DNA from: Stenotrophomonas rhizophila | GTDB lineage: Bacteria; Pseudomonadota; Gammaproteobacteria; Xanthomonadales; Xanthomonadaceae | Direction of reading: 5' to 3' | Assembly (NCBI RefSeq): GCF_007667275.1 | Contig: NZ_VDQT01000003.1 | Coordinates: 124,001-188,000 of the forward strand | DNA length: 64,000 bases | Shown here: in pieces, positions 50,976-59,414 of the stretch | How positions within the stretch are numbered: position 1 is the first letter of the stretch | Layout: every line of letters starts with the position of its first letter | Notes under the pieces: model-generated | Seen by the model: only the letters and a program-made list of their open reading frames with translations | What the model was told of the DNA's origin: nothing | The model's database searches: none | Program-made: the position numbers and the translations under genes

Positions 50976-51809
50976 TTGCTTGGTGTGAACGCTGACCCGA
51001 GCCGCCCTGCGGTGCGGATTGAATCGCCTCTCAATCCATTCCTGAGCGGCGTGCTGGATAGGCTGTCTCTGTGTGAGGTGAGGAATGCTCCAAGCTATAC
51101 CCGCTGCCAGCTCGCATACACGCCAGGCATACACGAGCGAAGGACGCACGGGCACGCGATCGGCGTATCCCACGATCTGATGGTCGCGGGTCTGGCCAAG
51201 GCGAATCGCCGGGAGGCGGCTGCCTTGAACAGAACGCTTGCGCTTCTCAGTGTGCGGACGGGCGATAACCTGGGTCCTGGGCTGCTGGTTTACCTCACCG
51301 CGACGGGTGCGACGCGGGCCGGTGTGGACGCCTTGCTGCGCGCAGTTCCTGGTGACCCTATGTTGGCCCAATGTCGGGAGAAGCTCGACGCAGCAATCAT
51401 AAGGATTGGCATCAGGGCGGGAAGATTCACGCGCGGTCAGCCTGACTCCCCCTACAAGGGTTGCAGCCGGTCCAGGAAGTTAAGTGACGCAGTCGCCGCT
51501 GGTAAAAAGGTCGTGGCTGACTGCGCCGCCCAGATTGGTGGTCAGGCGTTATTGGGTGGAATTGCCCAGGCCATTTTGCCGGAAGCGATGACGAACAGCA
51601 TTTCCGAACGAGATCCCGACATGTTGGCGAAGTTCCAGCAGCCCGAGGGCACACCGAAGATCGGCGTCGTCCTGCACCCCGGGCACGCCAGTCTGCTGGA
51701 TCAACGCTTGAGAGTGGGCGTGGAAATGGGTGGTGCCGACAACCTGACGGACGCGATATTCCACCTGCTCAAGGCGCCCGAGTACGTGGTCAGGGCGCCC
51801 CGCGCCTGA
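50976..51809 (+). CDS. Short SipA-N-like paralogue, putative T3SS effector (TTG start)
   Basis: A 277-residue protein. The start is taken as TTG at 50976 because GGAGAGACAC precedes it and this aligns base for base with GGAGAGATAG before the ATG of the next gene. The predicted N-terminus MLGVNADP then matches MPHVNTNP. It is homologous over its whole length to the first 280 or so residues of the 51895 product (LDRLSLCEVRNAPSYTRCQL against LGKLSLKDVRNAPSFSRCQL). It ends exactly where that domain ends (LLKAPEYVVRAPRA). It probably is a truncated sister gene. An ATG at 50955 is the alternative start. Confidence 0.65.
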   Translation: MLGVNADPSRPAVRIESPLNPFLSGVLDRLSLCEVRNAPSYTRCQLAYTPGIHERRTHGHAIGVSHDLMVAGLAKANRREAAALNRTLALLSVRTGDNLGPGLLVYLTATGATRAGVDALLRAVPGDPMLAQCREKLDAAIIRIGIRAGRFTRGQPDSPYKGCSRSRKLSDAVAAGKKVVADCAAQIGGQALLGGIAQAILPEAMTNSISERDPDMLAKFQQPEGTPKIGVVLHPGHASLLDQRLRVGVEMGGADNLTDAIFHLLKAPEYVVRAPRA

Positions 51810-51894
51810 GCATCACGTGACCATTGCAAATCAAGAACGAAGTCTCATCGAGGCTCGCAAGAAACAAGCTTAAATCGATGTTTGGAGAGATAGT

Positions 51895-54800
51895 ATGCCT
51901 CATGTAAACACAAATCCCGTTGGGTCGGTCGCAGCGGCACGGCCGCCGCAGAATGCGCTTCTGCGTGGTGTGTTGGGAAAGCTATCCCTGAAAGATGTGC
52001 GCAATGCTCCCAGCTTTTCGCGGTGCCAGCTAGGCAGGACGCCAGGCATTCATGAGCAGACGTCGCATGGCGATGCGATCGGGTATGCCCACGATGTCAT
52101 GAAGGAGGCCATGCAGACTGCTTCCGGGAAGGACGCCAAAGCTTTGGGTAGAACACTGGAGTTGCTCAGCTATAGTACTAACGACAATCTTGGCCCGGTG
52201 CTGCTGGTCCATTTGACTGCAATAGGCGCCGTGCGGGAGGGCGTCGCTGCTCTTCTGCGGGAATCGCCGGGTGATGAAAAGCTGGCAACGCATCTCAAGC
52301 AGCTCGACGATGCCATCGTAAAGACAGGGATCAAGGCCGGTAAGTGTGAGCTGGCTGAGCCCGACGCGGTCTACTTGGCCCAGTACCCGACCACCGAGAA
52401 AGTCTGCGACGCGGTTGCGGCGGGTAAGAAGGTCATGACCCACTGTGCAGCCAAGATCGGCGGTCCGGCATTGCTGGCCGGTATAGCCCAGGCTGTACTG
52501 CCACAAGCCATGATGGACAGTCTGGCTGAGCGACTTCCCGAACGTGCCGATACGTTCTTGAAGACCGAGGGAGTGCCGGAGTGGAGCGAGGTATTGCAGG
52601 CACAGGCCGCATGGCATCTGAATAAAGTATTGAAATCTCAGTTGGAGTCTGGAGGCACTGAGGACCTGCAGAGCGCGGTCATTCAGCTGCTGAAAACGCC
52701 CGAGTACATCCTGCGTAGTCAGCGCGGAGGCGAAGGCGACGATTCGGACGGGTTGCGGCGCCCCGATATGCCGGCGGACGCCCCTGCGTGGGTCAAGCAA
52801 GGTGTCAAGGATGGGGCGCCGATTCTATACAACGTTGTCAACTGCGGCGGCAATTCTCAATCCAGCGGTTCCCACCGCTGTGGGGCGCAGTTGGAACAGA
52901 TTCGCAACCTCCTTAACGATGCTCGCGAAGATTCCTACGAGCGAGGCAGGCTGACGGAGATCGTGCGCTTCCAGGAGCATCACATTGATCGGCTGGAGCG
53001 CGAGCTGCAGGCTGAGCGGGAGCGCAATGGACCGGGAGAAGTCCGCGCCAGGAAGCTGCAGAATGAGCGTCGGAACAACGCGTCGGTGGGTACGGGCCCG
53101 TTGGACGGAGAGCTGGATTCGATGCCCGACCTTGACGCGGGGAGGTACCAGGCAGATCGCAGGGGCGCCGGCGTTGACCAGACTGATAACTCAGAACATC
53201 CCCCCCAAGGGCGAGAGCATCTGAGCAATGCGTCGAACAACGCCTTGCCTCCTGACCTTGATCTCGGCCCGATCAACCCCAACGACAGGGCCTGGGCACT
53301 CTTGCAGAATCACACCGGCGGGACCGACGAGATTGATCGCTCCGGTCAGCAACGGCAATACCAGCTCCACAACCCGGCGAACGGTGTCATACCGCCAGAC
53401 GGTAGCCTTGACCGGACGCCGGATCAGGACAATGGTGGCGGGCTCGTGCGGCGGCAGCTGGGCGGCGATGATCAGACAGACCGTTCCGACAGCCGGCCAC
53501 TGCACGACTTGCTGCAGCGCGGAGCTAACGGCGTAGTGCCGCCGGGTGACGACCTGGGGGATGTTCCGCCCTTGGAAGATGCGCCCGACCGCGCCAGTCT
53601 TCAATCTGACGGGACGGATCATGCCGACAGCTCGAACCGACATGCTCATCAGCAGCGACTGGGCGCTGGCCAGGTGTTGGCACCGCATCAGTCAGAGCGC
53701 TTCGACCCCGGTGGCGCAGCACCGTTAGATGGCGCCGCAGTATTGGGTGAGTTCGAAAGGTATCTGCAGGCGCTTGGAAGAGAGCAGACCCCGCGTCCGC
53801 GCGATCCGCTGCAGCCGATTGGTCCCCGCAGGATGGTCCAGTACGGAAATGGGGAGCCAAGCATCCTGGCTAGCGACTTCGCGGAATACCGCGATCGGCG
53901 CGCACTGGCGTCCAGCGATTCGTTCACCCCATTCAGCACCGGCAGGGTCGGGACGCCTGTGGACGCGGAGAAGCCTGAGTTGATCAAGCTTATCGACAAG
54001 CATGGACCCGGCAATCTCTCCCCGAAGCACGTGTTGGAGCACTACAAGCGGCGGCCTGCGAAGGCAACGTCGGTTGCCATCAGGAGCCCGGACACCACGC
54101 TCGACCTTGCATTCGCTTCAATGAGGAAAAAGAGAATGGAAGCATTGTATTCCGCAAGTACCCCGACAGCTCGCGCAATGCCGCCACGGACGCTTTCAGC
54201 TCAGCCGGAGTCCAGTCCGGTGGCGCAGTCCGATCTGAGGGGCGCCAATGTGAGCTTGCGCTCGCTCTCCAATACGATGTCGTCCAGCGACGACCGCAGC
54301 CCAACGCGCGCCGAGATCCTCGCCGATTCCCGCTCTCCCAGGGGTGAGCTGCAGCGCCAGGCGGGTGTTGATCAAGGGCTGCAGTTTGCCCGTAGCACAT
54401 CGCGCCTTGGAAGCGGCGTCGCACAGATCGTCAAGAACTCGGATCCGCAGCCGCAGAGCCAGGTATTCGCTGGAAGAACGCTGAACTCGTCCAACCTCGG
54501 GCCGAGACCTCGCAACGAAGAACTGCAGCAACCCGGTGCGTTCGTCAAGGCAGCGAATGACGGCACGGCGCCTGTGCCGCGGTCGGCGCACATGGTCGCG
54601 CTTGAGCAGGCTGTCCAGATGCTTCGCCTGCGAAGGTCTGCGGAACTCGGGAAGACTGCCGGTGACGAGTCGACTGACACCTATTCCCTCGCGCCCTTTA
54701 AGCGAGGCGTCTCGGAGGACAGCCAGGATTCCGGGAACGGGTCGCCCACACGACTGAACGAACGTGATTGGGACACCCCTGTCAAGCGGGTGGCCGACGT

Positions 54801-55134
54801 CGAATCGGCGCGTCTGCAAAAGTACCCGCGTGTGCAGGACCTTGATCTGTCGTTCGCGCCGGTTCGCCACGTCCAGGTAAGTGATGCGTCGACCGACGGG
54901 CCAGAGGAGAAGCTTGTACATGTAGAGCACCACGAGCATGTCGTCCATGCAAAGAGCCAGAGCACCATTGACCAAGCGCCCGTGACCCTGTGGTCGACCC
55001 AGCCGTCTCTCACCGCAGCGCTGAGGGCTCAGCCGTCTGTCCATATCTCAAATTCGGCTGACAGCATGGACGCCCTCATCCAGGAGCTGACGGAATCGTT
55101 CCAGAAACGCGCGGCAGCGCAGGCCGCGACGTGA
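51895..55134 (+). CDS. Large putative effector at the sipA position, with tandem repeats
   Basis: A 1079-residue protein between the tip genes and iacP, the place of sipA in SPI-1. ATG follows GGAGAG at 5 bases. Residues 1-280 form a helical domain shared with the 50976 product, faintly like the SipA chaperone-binding domain. A short coiled coil covers about 348-393. Four degenerate repeats start at residues 395, 445, 493 and 542. The rest is Ser/Pro/Arg-rich, apparently disordered, and ends in a helix (IQELTESFQKRA). No actin-binding or enzymatic motif was recognised. It overlaps iacP by four bases. The role as effector is inferred from position and composition. Confidence 0.7.
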   Translation: MPHVNTNPVGSVAAARPPQNALLRGVLGKLSLKDVRNAPSFSRCQLGRTPGIHEQTSHGDAIGYAHDVMKEAMQTASGKDAKALGRTLELLSYSTNDNLGPVLLVHLTAIGAVREGVAALLRESPGDEKLATHLKQLDDAIVKTGIKAGKCELAEPDAVYLAQYPTTEKVCDAVAAGKKVMTHCAAKIGGPALLAGIAQAVLPQAMMDSLAERLPERADTFLKTEGVPEWSEVLQAQAAWHLNKVLKSQLESGGTEDLQSAVIQLLKTPEYILRSQRGGEGDDSDGLRRPDMPADAPAWVKQGVKDGAPILYNVVNCGGNSQSSGSHRCGAQLEQIRNLLNDAREDSYERGRLTEIVRFQEHHIDRLERELQAERERNGPGEVRARKLQNERRNNASVGTGPLDGELDSMPDLDAGRYQADRRGAGVDQTDNSEHPPQGREHLSNASNNALPPDLDLGPINPNDRAWALLQNHTGGTDEIDRSGQQRQYQLHNPANGVIPPDGSLDRTPDQDNGGGLVRRQLGGDDQTDRSDSRPLHDLLQRGANGVVPPGDDLGDVPPLEDAPDRASLQSDGTDHADSSNRHAHQQRLGAGQVLAPHQSERFDPGGAAPLDGAAVLGEFERYLQALGREQTPRPRDPLQPIGPRRMVQYGNGEPSILASDFAEYRDRRALASSDSFTPFSTGRVGTPVDAEKPELIKLIDKHGPGNLSPKHVLEHYKRRPAKATSVAIRSPDTTLDLAFASMRKKRMEALYSASTPTARAMPPRTLSAQPESSPVAQSDLRGANVSLRSLSNTMSSSDDRSPTRAEILADSRSPRGELQRQAGVDQGLQFARSTSRLGSGVAQIVKNSDPQPQSQVFAGRTLNSSNLGPRPRNEELQQPGAFVKAANDGTAPVPRSAHMVALEQAVQMLRLRRSAELGKTAGDESTDTYSLAPFKRGVSEDSQDSGNGSPTRLNERDWDTPVKRVADVESARLQKYPRVQDLDLSFAPVRHVQVSDASTDGPEEKLVHVEHHEHVVHAKSQSTIDQAPVTLWSTQPSLTAALRAQPSVHISNSADSMDALIQELTESFQKRAAAQAAT
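53077..53664 (+). repeat. Four degenerate repeats of about 48-50 codons inside the large effector
   Basis: Units start at residues 395, 445, 493 and 542 of the 51895 product (spacings of 50, 48 and 49). Each has a proline/acidic box (PLDGELDS, PPDLDLGP, PPDGSLDR, PPGDDLGD) and later a G-x-D-x-x-D-x-S core (GVDQTDNS, GTDEIDRS, GDDQTDRS, GTDHADSS). They are clear at the protein level but degenerate at the DNA level, so they are not recent slippage. Confidence 0.75.
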
Positions 55135-55379
55135 CCACGGCACTGACCCTGCAGGACCTGCGAAAACTGGCGGCCGCCCATCTTGGGCGGCCTCTGGAAG
55201 AGATCGGGTCGCAGCAGCGGCTTGTGGAAGACCTGCAGGTGGATTCGCTGGAAATGCATGCGCTGCTGATCCAGATCGAAGAGGCATGCGGCCGGCTTCC
55301 GGATCCGGAATTGATGGAGCAGGTGGTCACTCTCGCCGACCTGTACCTTGCCATCATGGATCCGGAAGCCCTGCAGTGA
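55131..55379 (+). CDS. iacP: Acyl carrier protein IacP of the type III locus
   Basis: An 82-residue acyl carrier protein with the phosphopantetheine attachment serine in VDSLEMHAL (Ser39). In Salmonella, IacP sits after sipA and promotes secretion or acylation of translocators. The start is GTG at 55131, overlapping the stop of the large effector gene. It overlaps the iagB-type gene by four bases (GTGA). Confidence 0.9.
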   Translation: MTTALTLQDLRKLAAAHLGRPLEEIGSQQRLVEDLQVDSLEMHALLIQIEEACGRLPDPELMEQVVTLADLYLAIMDPEALQ

Positions 55380-55981
55380 AGACGCTGCCTGCGGCGTGGG
55401 TGGTGGCGCTGGCCGCCGCCACCGCGCCGGCCAGCGCCGCGCCGTTCTACGCCAGCCTGGACCGTCATGGCCAGCTGCAGATCAGCGCTGCCCCCAGCGA
55501 GGGGGCCAAGGCGTTCGACCCACACCGGCCGTACCGGCCCTCTCCCGTCGTACCCAAGGCATCACCCGCACCCCGCGCCGCCCCACGCGCGGCCTCGCGC
55601 TGGAACGCCATGATCGAGCAGGTGGCCGCCGAGCACGGCGTGGAGGCTCGCCTGCTGCACGCCATCATCAGCGTTGAATCCGCCTATAACCCGAAGGCGC
55701 GCTCGCATGCGGGCGCGCTCGGGCTGATGCAGGTGATTCCGGCCACCGGCAAACGGTTCGGTGCCGACGACCTGTTCGACCCGCTGCAGAACCTGCGCGC
55801 CGGCACCGCTTACCTGGTGTGGCTCAAGCGCCGTTTTGGCGGCGACCTGGAGCTGATGCTGGCCGCCTGCAACGCAGGCGAGGGCGCGGTACAGCGCCAT
55901 GGCAATCGCATTCCGCCGTTCAAGGAAACGCGCCAGTACGTCACGCGGGTCACCGCGCTGTACCGCGCCGGGCTGTATTGA
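55376..55981 (+). CDS. iagB: Lytic transglycosylase of the type III locus (IagB/IpgF type)
   Basis: A 201-residue periplasmic enzyme of the SLT goose-lysozyme fold. Residues 1-21 are a signal peptide. The catalytic Glu101 lies in ISVESAYNP, followed by GALGLMQVIP, NLRAGTAYL and LAACNAGEG, the family blocks. It opens peptidoglycan for needle-complex assembly. The start is GTG at 55376 within the iacP stop. The N-terminal part before the catalytic domain (about 70 residues) is longer than in IagB. Confidence 0.92.
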   Translation: MKTLPAAWVVALAAATAPASAAPFYASLDRHGQLQISAAPSEGAKAFDPHRPYRPSPVVPKASPAPRAAPRAASRWNAMIEQVAAEHGVEARLLHAIISVESAYNPKARSHAGALGLMQVIPATGKRFGADDLFDPLQNLRAGTAYLVWLKRRFGGDLELMLAACNAGEGAVQRHGNRIPPFKETRQYVTRVTALYRAGLY

Positions 55982-56161
55982 TCACCTGCTGATCGCGGCT
56001 CGCTGCAGCACCGCCGTGCGTGCCGTACTACAAGAAAATGCAGTGCGCGGACATTGAAACTTCTTTCATGGTTGGGTTTCAGGGTAACTGTCAGTCTGCG
56101 CGTCGTCGCCGCAATGCCCTCTTGCATCGCGCATTCGCCCCTGATTTATACCCGGACGCCC

Positions 56162-57340
56162 ATGCTCTCCGCCCACAAGTTGAAACTGCTTTCCGGCCAG
56201 CTCGATGGCGTGGAATTTACCCTGTCGCCTGGCGACACCGTGTTCCATGTTGGTTCGGCGCGCAGCCTGCACGAGAACCAGCTGGGCGCCACCCTGGCCA
56301 ACGCCGACAACGTGTTCTACATCCCTGGCGATCTGGCACCGGCGTCGTTCCGGATCCAGGTGGCCGACGAAGGCGCACGGCTGGAAGTCCGCGCCGAAGG
56401 CCATGACCGCTGGTCGCCGCAGGAACTGCCACTCAATGCGGTGGTGCATGTCGCCGGCCTTGCGCTGGCGGTGCGGGCGGAAGGTGAGGCGTGGTCGTCG
56501 GCGGTGCTTGACCACCGGCTTCCGGTGGTTGTGGACGAGGGCAGCGCGCCGCACGCCACGCCGCGACCAACACGTGCAGCCGGTCTGCGCGGCTGGGCCG
56601 CCGCGGCAGCCGTGGTCGCGCTGGTCGCGGCCGGCGGCTGGTGGAGTTACGACCGGCAGCGCCCGGCCGCCCAGGTGCGTACGCTGGAAACGGCCCTGGC
56701 CAGGTCCCCCTATACCTACACCGTGGTGCACGACGAAGACGGGCGCCTGTATGCGTTCGGCGACAGCGCCGAGGCGGTGGCCTGGGGCCAGCGCGCCAGC
56801 CAGCGCGCGGGTCGCCTGCATGATCAGTACCGCGAGCGGAACGCCGAGGCGGCGCGCATCGGCGCGGTGCTGGACAGTGCCGGCGTGCCGTATGCGGTGA
56901 TCCGCCTGCGCAGCCCGCAGGAGCCGGAAGTAGTGATCACCGCCCTCGGCCTGGATGACGCCGGGCGCCGCCGCCAGGTGCAGGCGCTGCTGGCTCCGCA
57001 AATGCCGTATGCCACCCGCATCGACGTGCGTTCGGTGGGCGACGCGCAGCTGGTGGAGATCGCCCGTGCCGAGCTGCGCGCGCGCGGCATCAGTACCCGC
57101 ACCGGCGCACAGGCCGGGCGCGCGAGCGTGTCCAACGATGTGTTCCTGGACGACGCCTCGCTGCATGCCATGGCGCGCTACCGCGACGACTTCGTGCAGC
57201 AGTGGGGCGAGCGCCGCGTGCGCATCAGCATTCGTTTGTGGGACGACCTGCTCAAGGGGCGTTCCTACCAGTATTCCCAGGACCAGCTGCTCTCCGTGGG
57301 CGAGGGTCGCTGGGATTTCTCGACGGCAGGCAGCCGTTGA
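56162..57340 (+). CDS. sctD: T3SS inner-membrane ring protein SctD (PrgH type)
   Basis: A 392-residue single-pass protein with an N-terminal FHA-like cytosolic domain (about residues 1-115), one transmembrane helix (about residues 143-161) and three periplasmic ring-building domains, the PrgH layout. The start at 56162 is the first in-frame ATG before the FHA-like domain. The 180 bases upstream, following iagB, are the second real gap in the cluster and could hold a promoter (a weak TTGCAT/TATACC pair lies at 56122 and 56147). Confidence 0.85.
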   Translation: MLSAHKLKLLSGQLDGVEFTLSPGDTVFHVGSARSLHENQLGATLANADNVFYIPGDLAPASFRIQVADEGARLEVRAEGHDRWSPQELPLNAVVHVAGLALAVRAEGEAWSSAVLDHRLPVVVDEGSAPHATPRPTRAAGLRGWAAAAAVVALVAAGGWWSYDRQRPAAQVRTLETALARSPYTYTVVHDEDGRLYAFGDSAEAVAWGQRASQRAGRLHDQYRERNAEAARIGAVLDSAGVPYAVIRLRSPQEPEVVITALGLDDAGRRRQVQALLAPQMPYATRIDVRSVGDAQLVEIARAELRARGISTRTGAQAGRASVSNDVFLDDASLHAMARYRDDFVQQWGERRVRISIRLWDDLLKGRSYQYSQDQLLSVGEGRWDFSTAGSR

Positions 57341-57368
57341 TCCATTTCCTTTTCCTGGAGTAAATGCA

Positions 57369-57677
57369 ATGACAGATGCCAACAAGTTCGAGGCGTCCAA
57401 GTACACGCCCGATTTCAAGGAGTGGGGCTGGCTCGGCGATCACAGCGATCGATTCGACCATGGCGTCACGACGTTGAAGGAGCAACTTGACGAGGCCTTC
57501 AAGGCCCTGGCCGGCGATGGCCAGGAGGGGGGCGTCGAGGGTGATCCGACCAACCCGGCCTACCTGGCCAAGTACCAGACCGCGTTGTCCGGCTACACGA
57601 CCTACCGCACCCTGCAGTCGAACTCGGCCAAGAGCCTGTCGGACATGCAGAAGCAGAACGCCCGCAACCTGGGTTGA
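57369..57677 (+). CDS. sctF: T3SS needle filament subunit SctF (PrgI/MxiH type)
   Basis: A 102-residue needle subunit. The helix-turn-helix hairpin matches PrgI around FDHGVTTLKEQLDEAFKALA and DPTNPAYLAKYQTALSGY, then RTLQSNSAKSLSDM. It is longer than the 80-residue PrgI: about 16 extra N-terminal residues (with three Trp/Tyr) and an insert (GDGQEGGVEG) before the P-x-x-P turn region. GGAG lies 9 bases before the ATG. Confidence 0.88.
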   Translation: MTDANKFEASKYTPDFKEWGWLGDHSDRFDHGVTTLKEQLDEAFKALAGDGQEGGVEGDPTNPAYLAKYQTALSGYTTYRTLQSNSAKSLSDMQKQNARNLG

Positions 57678-57752
57678 TGACGCACCGGCACCGGTGGCCA
57701 TGCCGCCGGTGTCGGCACCCCACGCGGGCACGTCCCGCAGGAGATTTTCCCC

Positions 57753-58040
57753 GTGCTAGTAACCCAGATCGCAACCGACATCGATGCCAGCGGTGTCGCG
57801 GAGGGCAGCGCCGTAACGCTTTCCGATCGCATGAGCCAGGCCCTGGCCCGGACCTACGTCGGCGCAGGCGAGGACCTGGCGGCGATCCAGGCCGCCAGCA
57901 ACAACCCGGCCACCGCATCCAGCCCGGCGGCACTGCTGGAACTGCAGCTGAGCCTGGCCGACTACACCAAGCGCATGATCGTGGCCGCCGGCTTGGCCAA
58001 CCACGCCAACAAGACCGTGGAGACGTTGCTCAAGTCATGA
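57753..58040 (+). CDS. sctI: T3SS inner rod protein SctI (PrgJ type)
   Basis: A 95-residue protein at the prgJ position. The C-terminal half LLELQLSLADYTKRMIVAAG and the tail NKTVETLLKS match the rod family, which pairs structurally with the needle. The start is GTG at 57753 with AGGAGA upstream. It overlaps sctJ by four bases. Confidence 0.86.
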   Translation: MLVTQIATDIDASGVAEGSAVTLSDRMSQALARTYVGAGEDLAAIQAASNNPATASSPAALLELQLSLADYTKRMIVAAGLANHANKTVETLLKS

Positions 58041-58870
58041 ACATGCCGCCTATCGTGGCGGCGCTGCGCCGCTGGAGCGGCCGGCGCCTGCTGCTGCCCG
58101 TGCTTGCGCTGCTGCTGCTGGCCGGCTGCGCGCGCAAGCCGCTGCTGGAGGGCCTGGACGAGCGCCAGGCCAACGAGGTCATCGCCGTACTGCTTCGCCA
58201 CAATATCGATGCCGACAAGCTCAACGTGGGCAAGGGTGGTTTCCAGGTGAACGTTTCGCCGCGCGACCTGCCCGAAGCCATCGAGCTCATGCAGCGCAAC
58301 GACCTGCCGTCGGCCCCGCGCAGCCAGGTGGCCGCGTCGTTCCCGGCTGACAGCCTGGTCAGTACCCCTCTGGGCGAACGTGCCCGGCTGATTTCCGCGG
58401 TGGAACAGCGGCTGGAGGAATCGCTGCAACTGCTGGACGGCGTGCACTCCACTCGCGTGCATCTGAACTACGACGCCAACCTGGGTACCGAAGGGCGTCG
58501 CGCCGAACGCCGCCGCATGCATGTGGCGGCGGTGGTCGCGCACCATCCCGGGATCGACGAGGAGGTGCTGCTGCAGTCGGTGAAGCGTTTCCTGCGCAAT
58601 ACCTTCGACGGCATCGAGTACGACAACGTGTCGGTGATCCTGACCGAGGTGGAAGGCCCGCGCACGCTGGCGGTGACCGCCGGCACCGATCGCAGCCTGC
58701 CCCTGGGCTGGATCGTGGCTTGTGGCGGCATTGCCGTGCTTCTGCTGTTGGGCGGCTGGGTGCTGGTTCGCCTGGTGCCTGCCGTGGGCAGCAGGGTGCG
58801 CGGCCTATGGCAGCGGCTGTCGGCGCAGCGTGGCAACAACCCCGCCGGGGGCCGCTGGCGTGGCGCATGA
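58037..58870 (+). CDS. sctJ: T3SS inner-membrane ring lipoprotein SctJ (PrgK type)
   Basis: A 277-residue lipoprotein with a signal ending in the lipobox LAGC (LLPVLALLLLAGC), a ring-forming domain (HNIDADKLNVGKGGFQVNV, then RARLISAVEQRLEESLQL), and a C-terminal transmembrane anchor (about residues 223-243). It is the partner of SctD in the inner ring. Confidence 0.94.
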   Translation: MNMPPIVAALRRWSGRRLLLPVLALLLLAGCARKPLLEGLDERQANEVIAVLLRHNIDADKLNVGKGGFQVNVSPRDLPEAIELMQRNDLPSAPRSQVAASFPADSLVSTPLGERARLISAVEQRLEESLQLLDGVHSTRVHLNYDANLGTEGRRAERRRMHVAAVVAHHPGIDEEVLLQSVKRFLRNTFDGIEYDNVSVILTEVEGPRTLAVTAGTDRSLPLGWIVACGGIAVLLLLGGWVLVRLVPAVGSRVRGLWQRLSAQRGNNPAGGRWRGA

Positions 58871-59414
58871 GGCCCTGCACATCGCGTACGCGCCCGCGGC
58901 GTATTACCGCCCTTGGCAGGCGGTGTATGCCGGCGGCACCGCCGATCAGCAGCGTTGGTTGAACACCGCGCTGCTGCGCCAGCGACGCCTGCCGTTGCCG
59001 GCGTCGCTGCAGGCGCCGGACGACCCGTTGGCACGACGCCTGATCGGGCTGTGGCCGCGGCTGCCGCAGGTCGCCACGCTGATGGGCGCCGCCCGGCTGC
59101 GCGACTGGGTACCGGCACAGCGCGGCTGCGCGGCCTTGCCTGCCACCGTGCAGGCGTTCATGCGCGCGGGTTACGGCGACGACCGACCCGTCGTGCTGCC
59201 TGCCATGCCTGCTGTCAGCCTCGCCGACACCCTGCTGCGCTGGGGCGGCGCTGAACTGCAGCCGCTCGGCCTGCTGCTGCCGGCATGGCTGTCGACGCGG
59301 CTGTGCCTGCCGTTCCTGCCGATGCGGGCGGAAAACGAGTGTCCGCCAGACAGCGGGCACGTCGACATGGATCTCTTCTGGAATGCGGTGACCTATGCTG
59401 AAAAGCTTTCCTGA
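58860..59414 (+). CDS. sctK: T3SS sorting platform protein SctK (OrgA/MxiK-like)
   Basis: A 184-residue protein at the orgA position. The sequence is poorly conserved in this family, so the assignment rests on order and size. The start is taken as GTG at 58860 inside sctJ; an earlier frame opening lies within the sctJ coding region. It contains a Trp/Tyr-rich start (YAPAAYYRPWQAVYAGG), as seen in OrgA-like proteins. It overlaps sctL by 20 bases. Confidence 0.7.
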   Translation: MAHEALHIAYAPAAYYRPWQAVYAGGTADQQRWLNTALLRQRRLPLPASLQAPDDPLARRLIGLWPRLPQVATLMGAARLRDWVPAQRGCAALPATVQAFMRAGYGDDRPVVLPAMPAVSLADTLLRWGGAELQPLGLLLPAWLSTRLCLPFLPMRAENECPPDSGHVDMDLFWNAVTYAEKLS

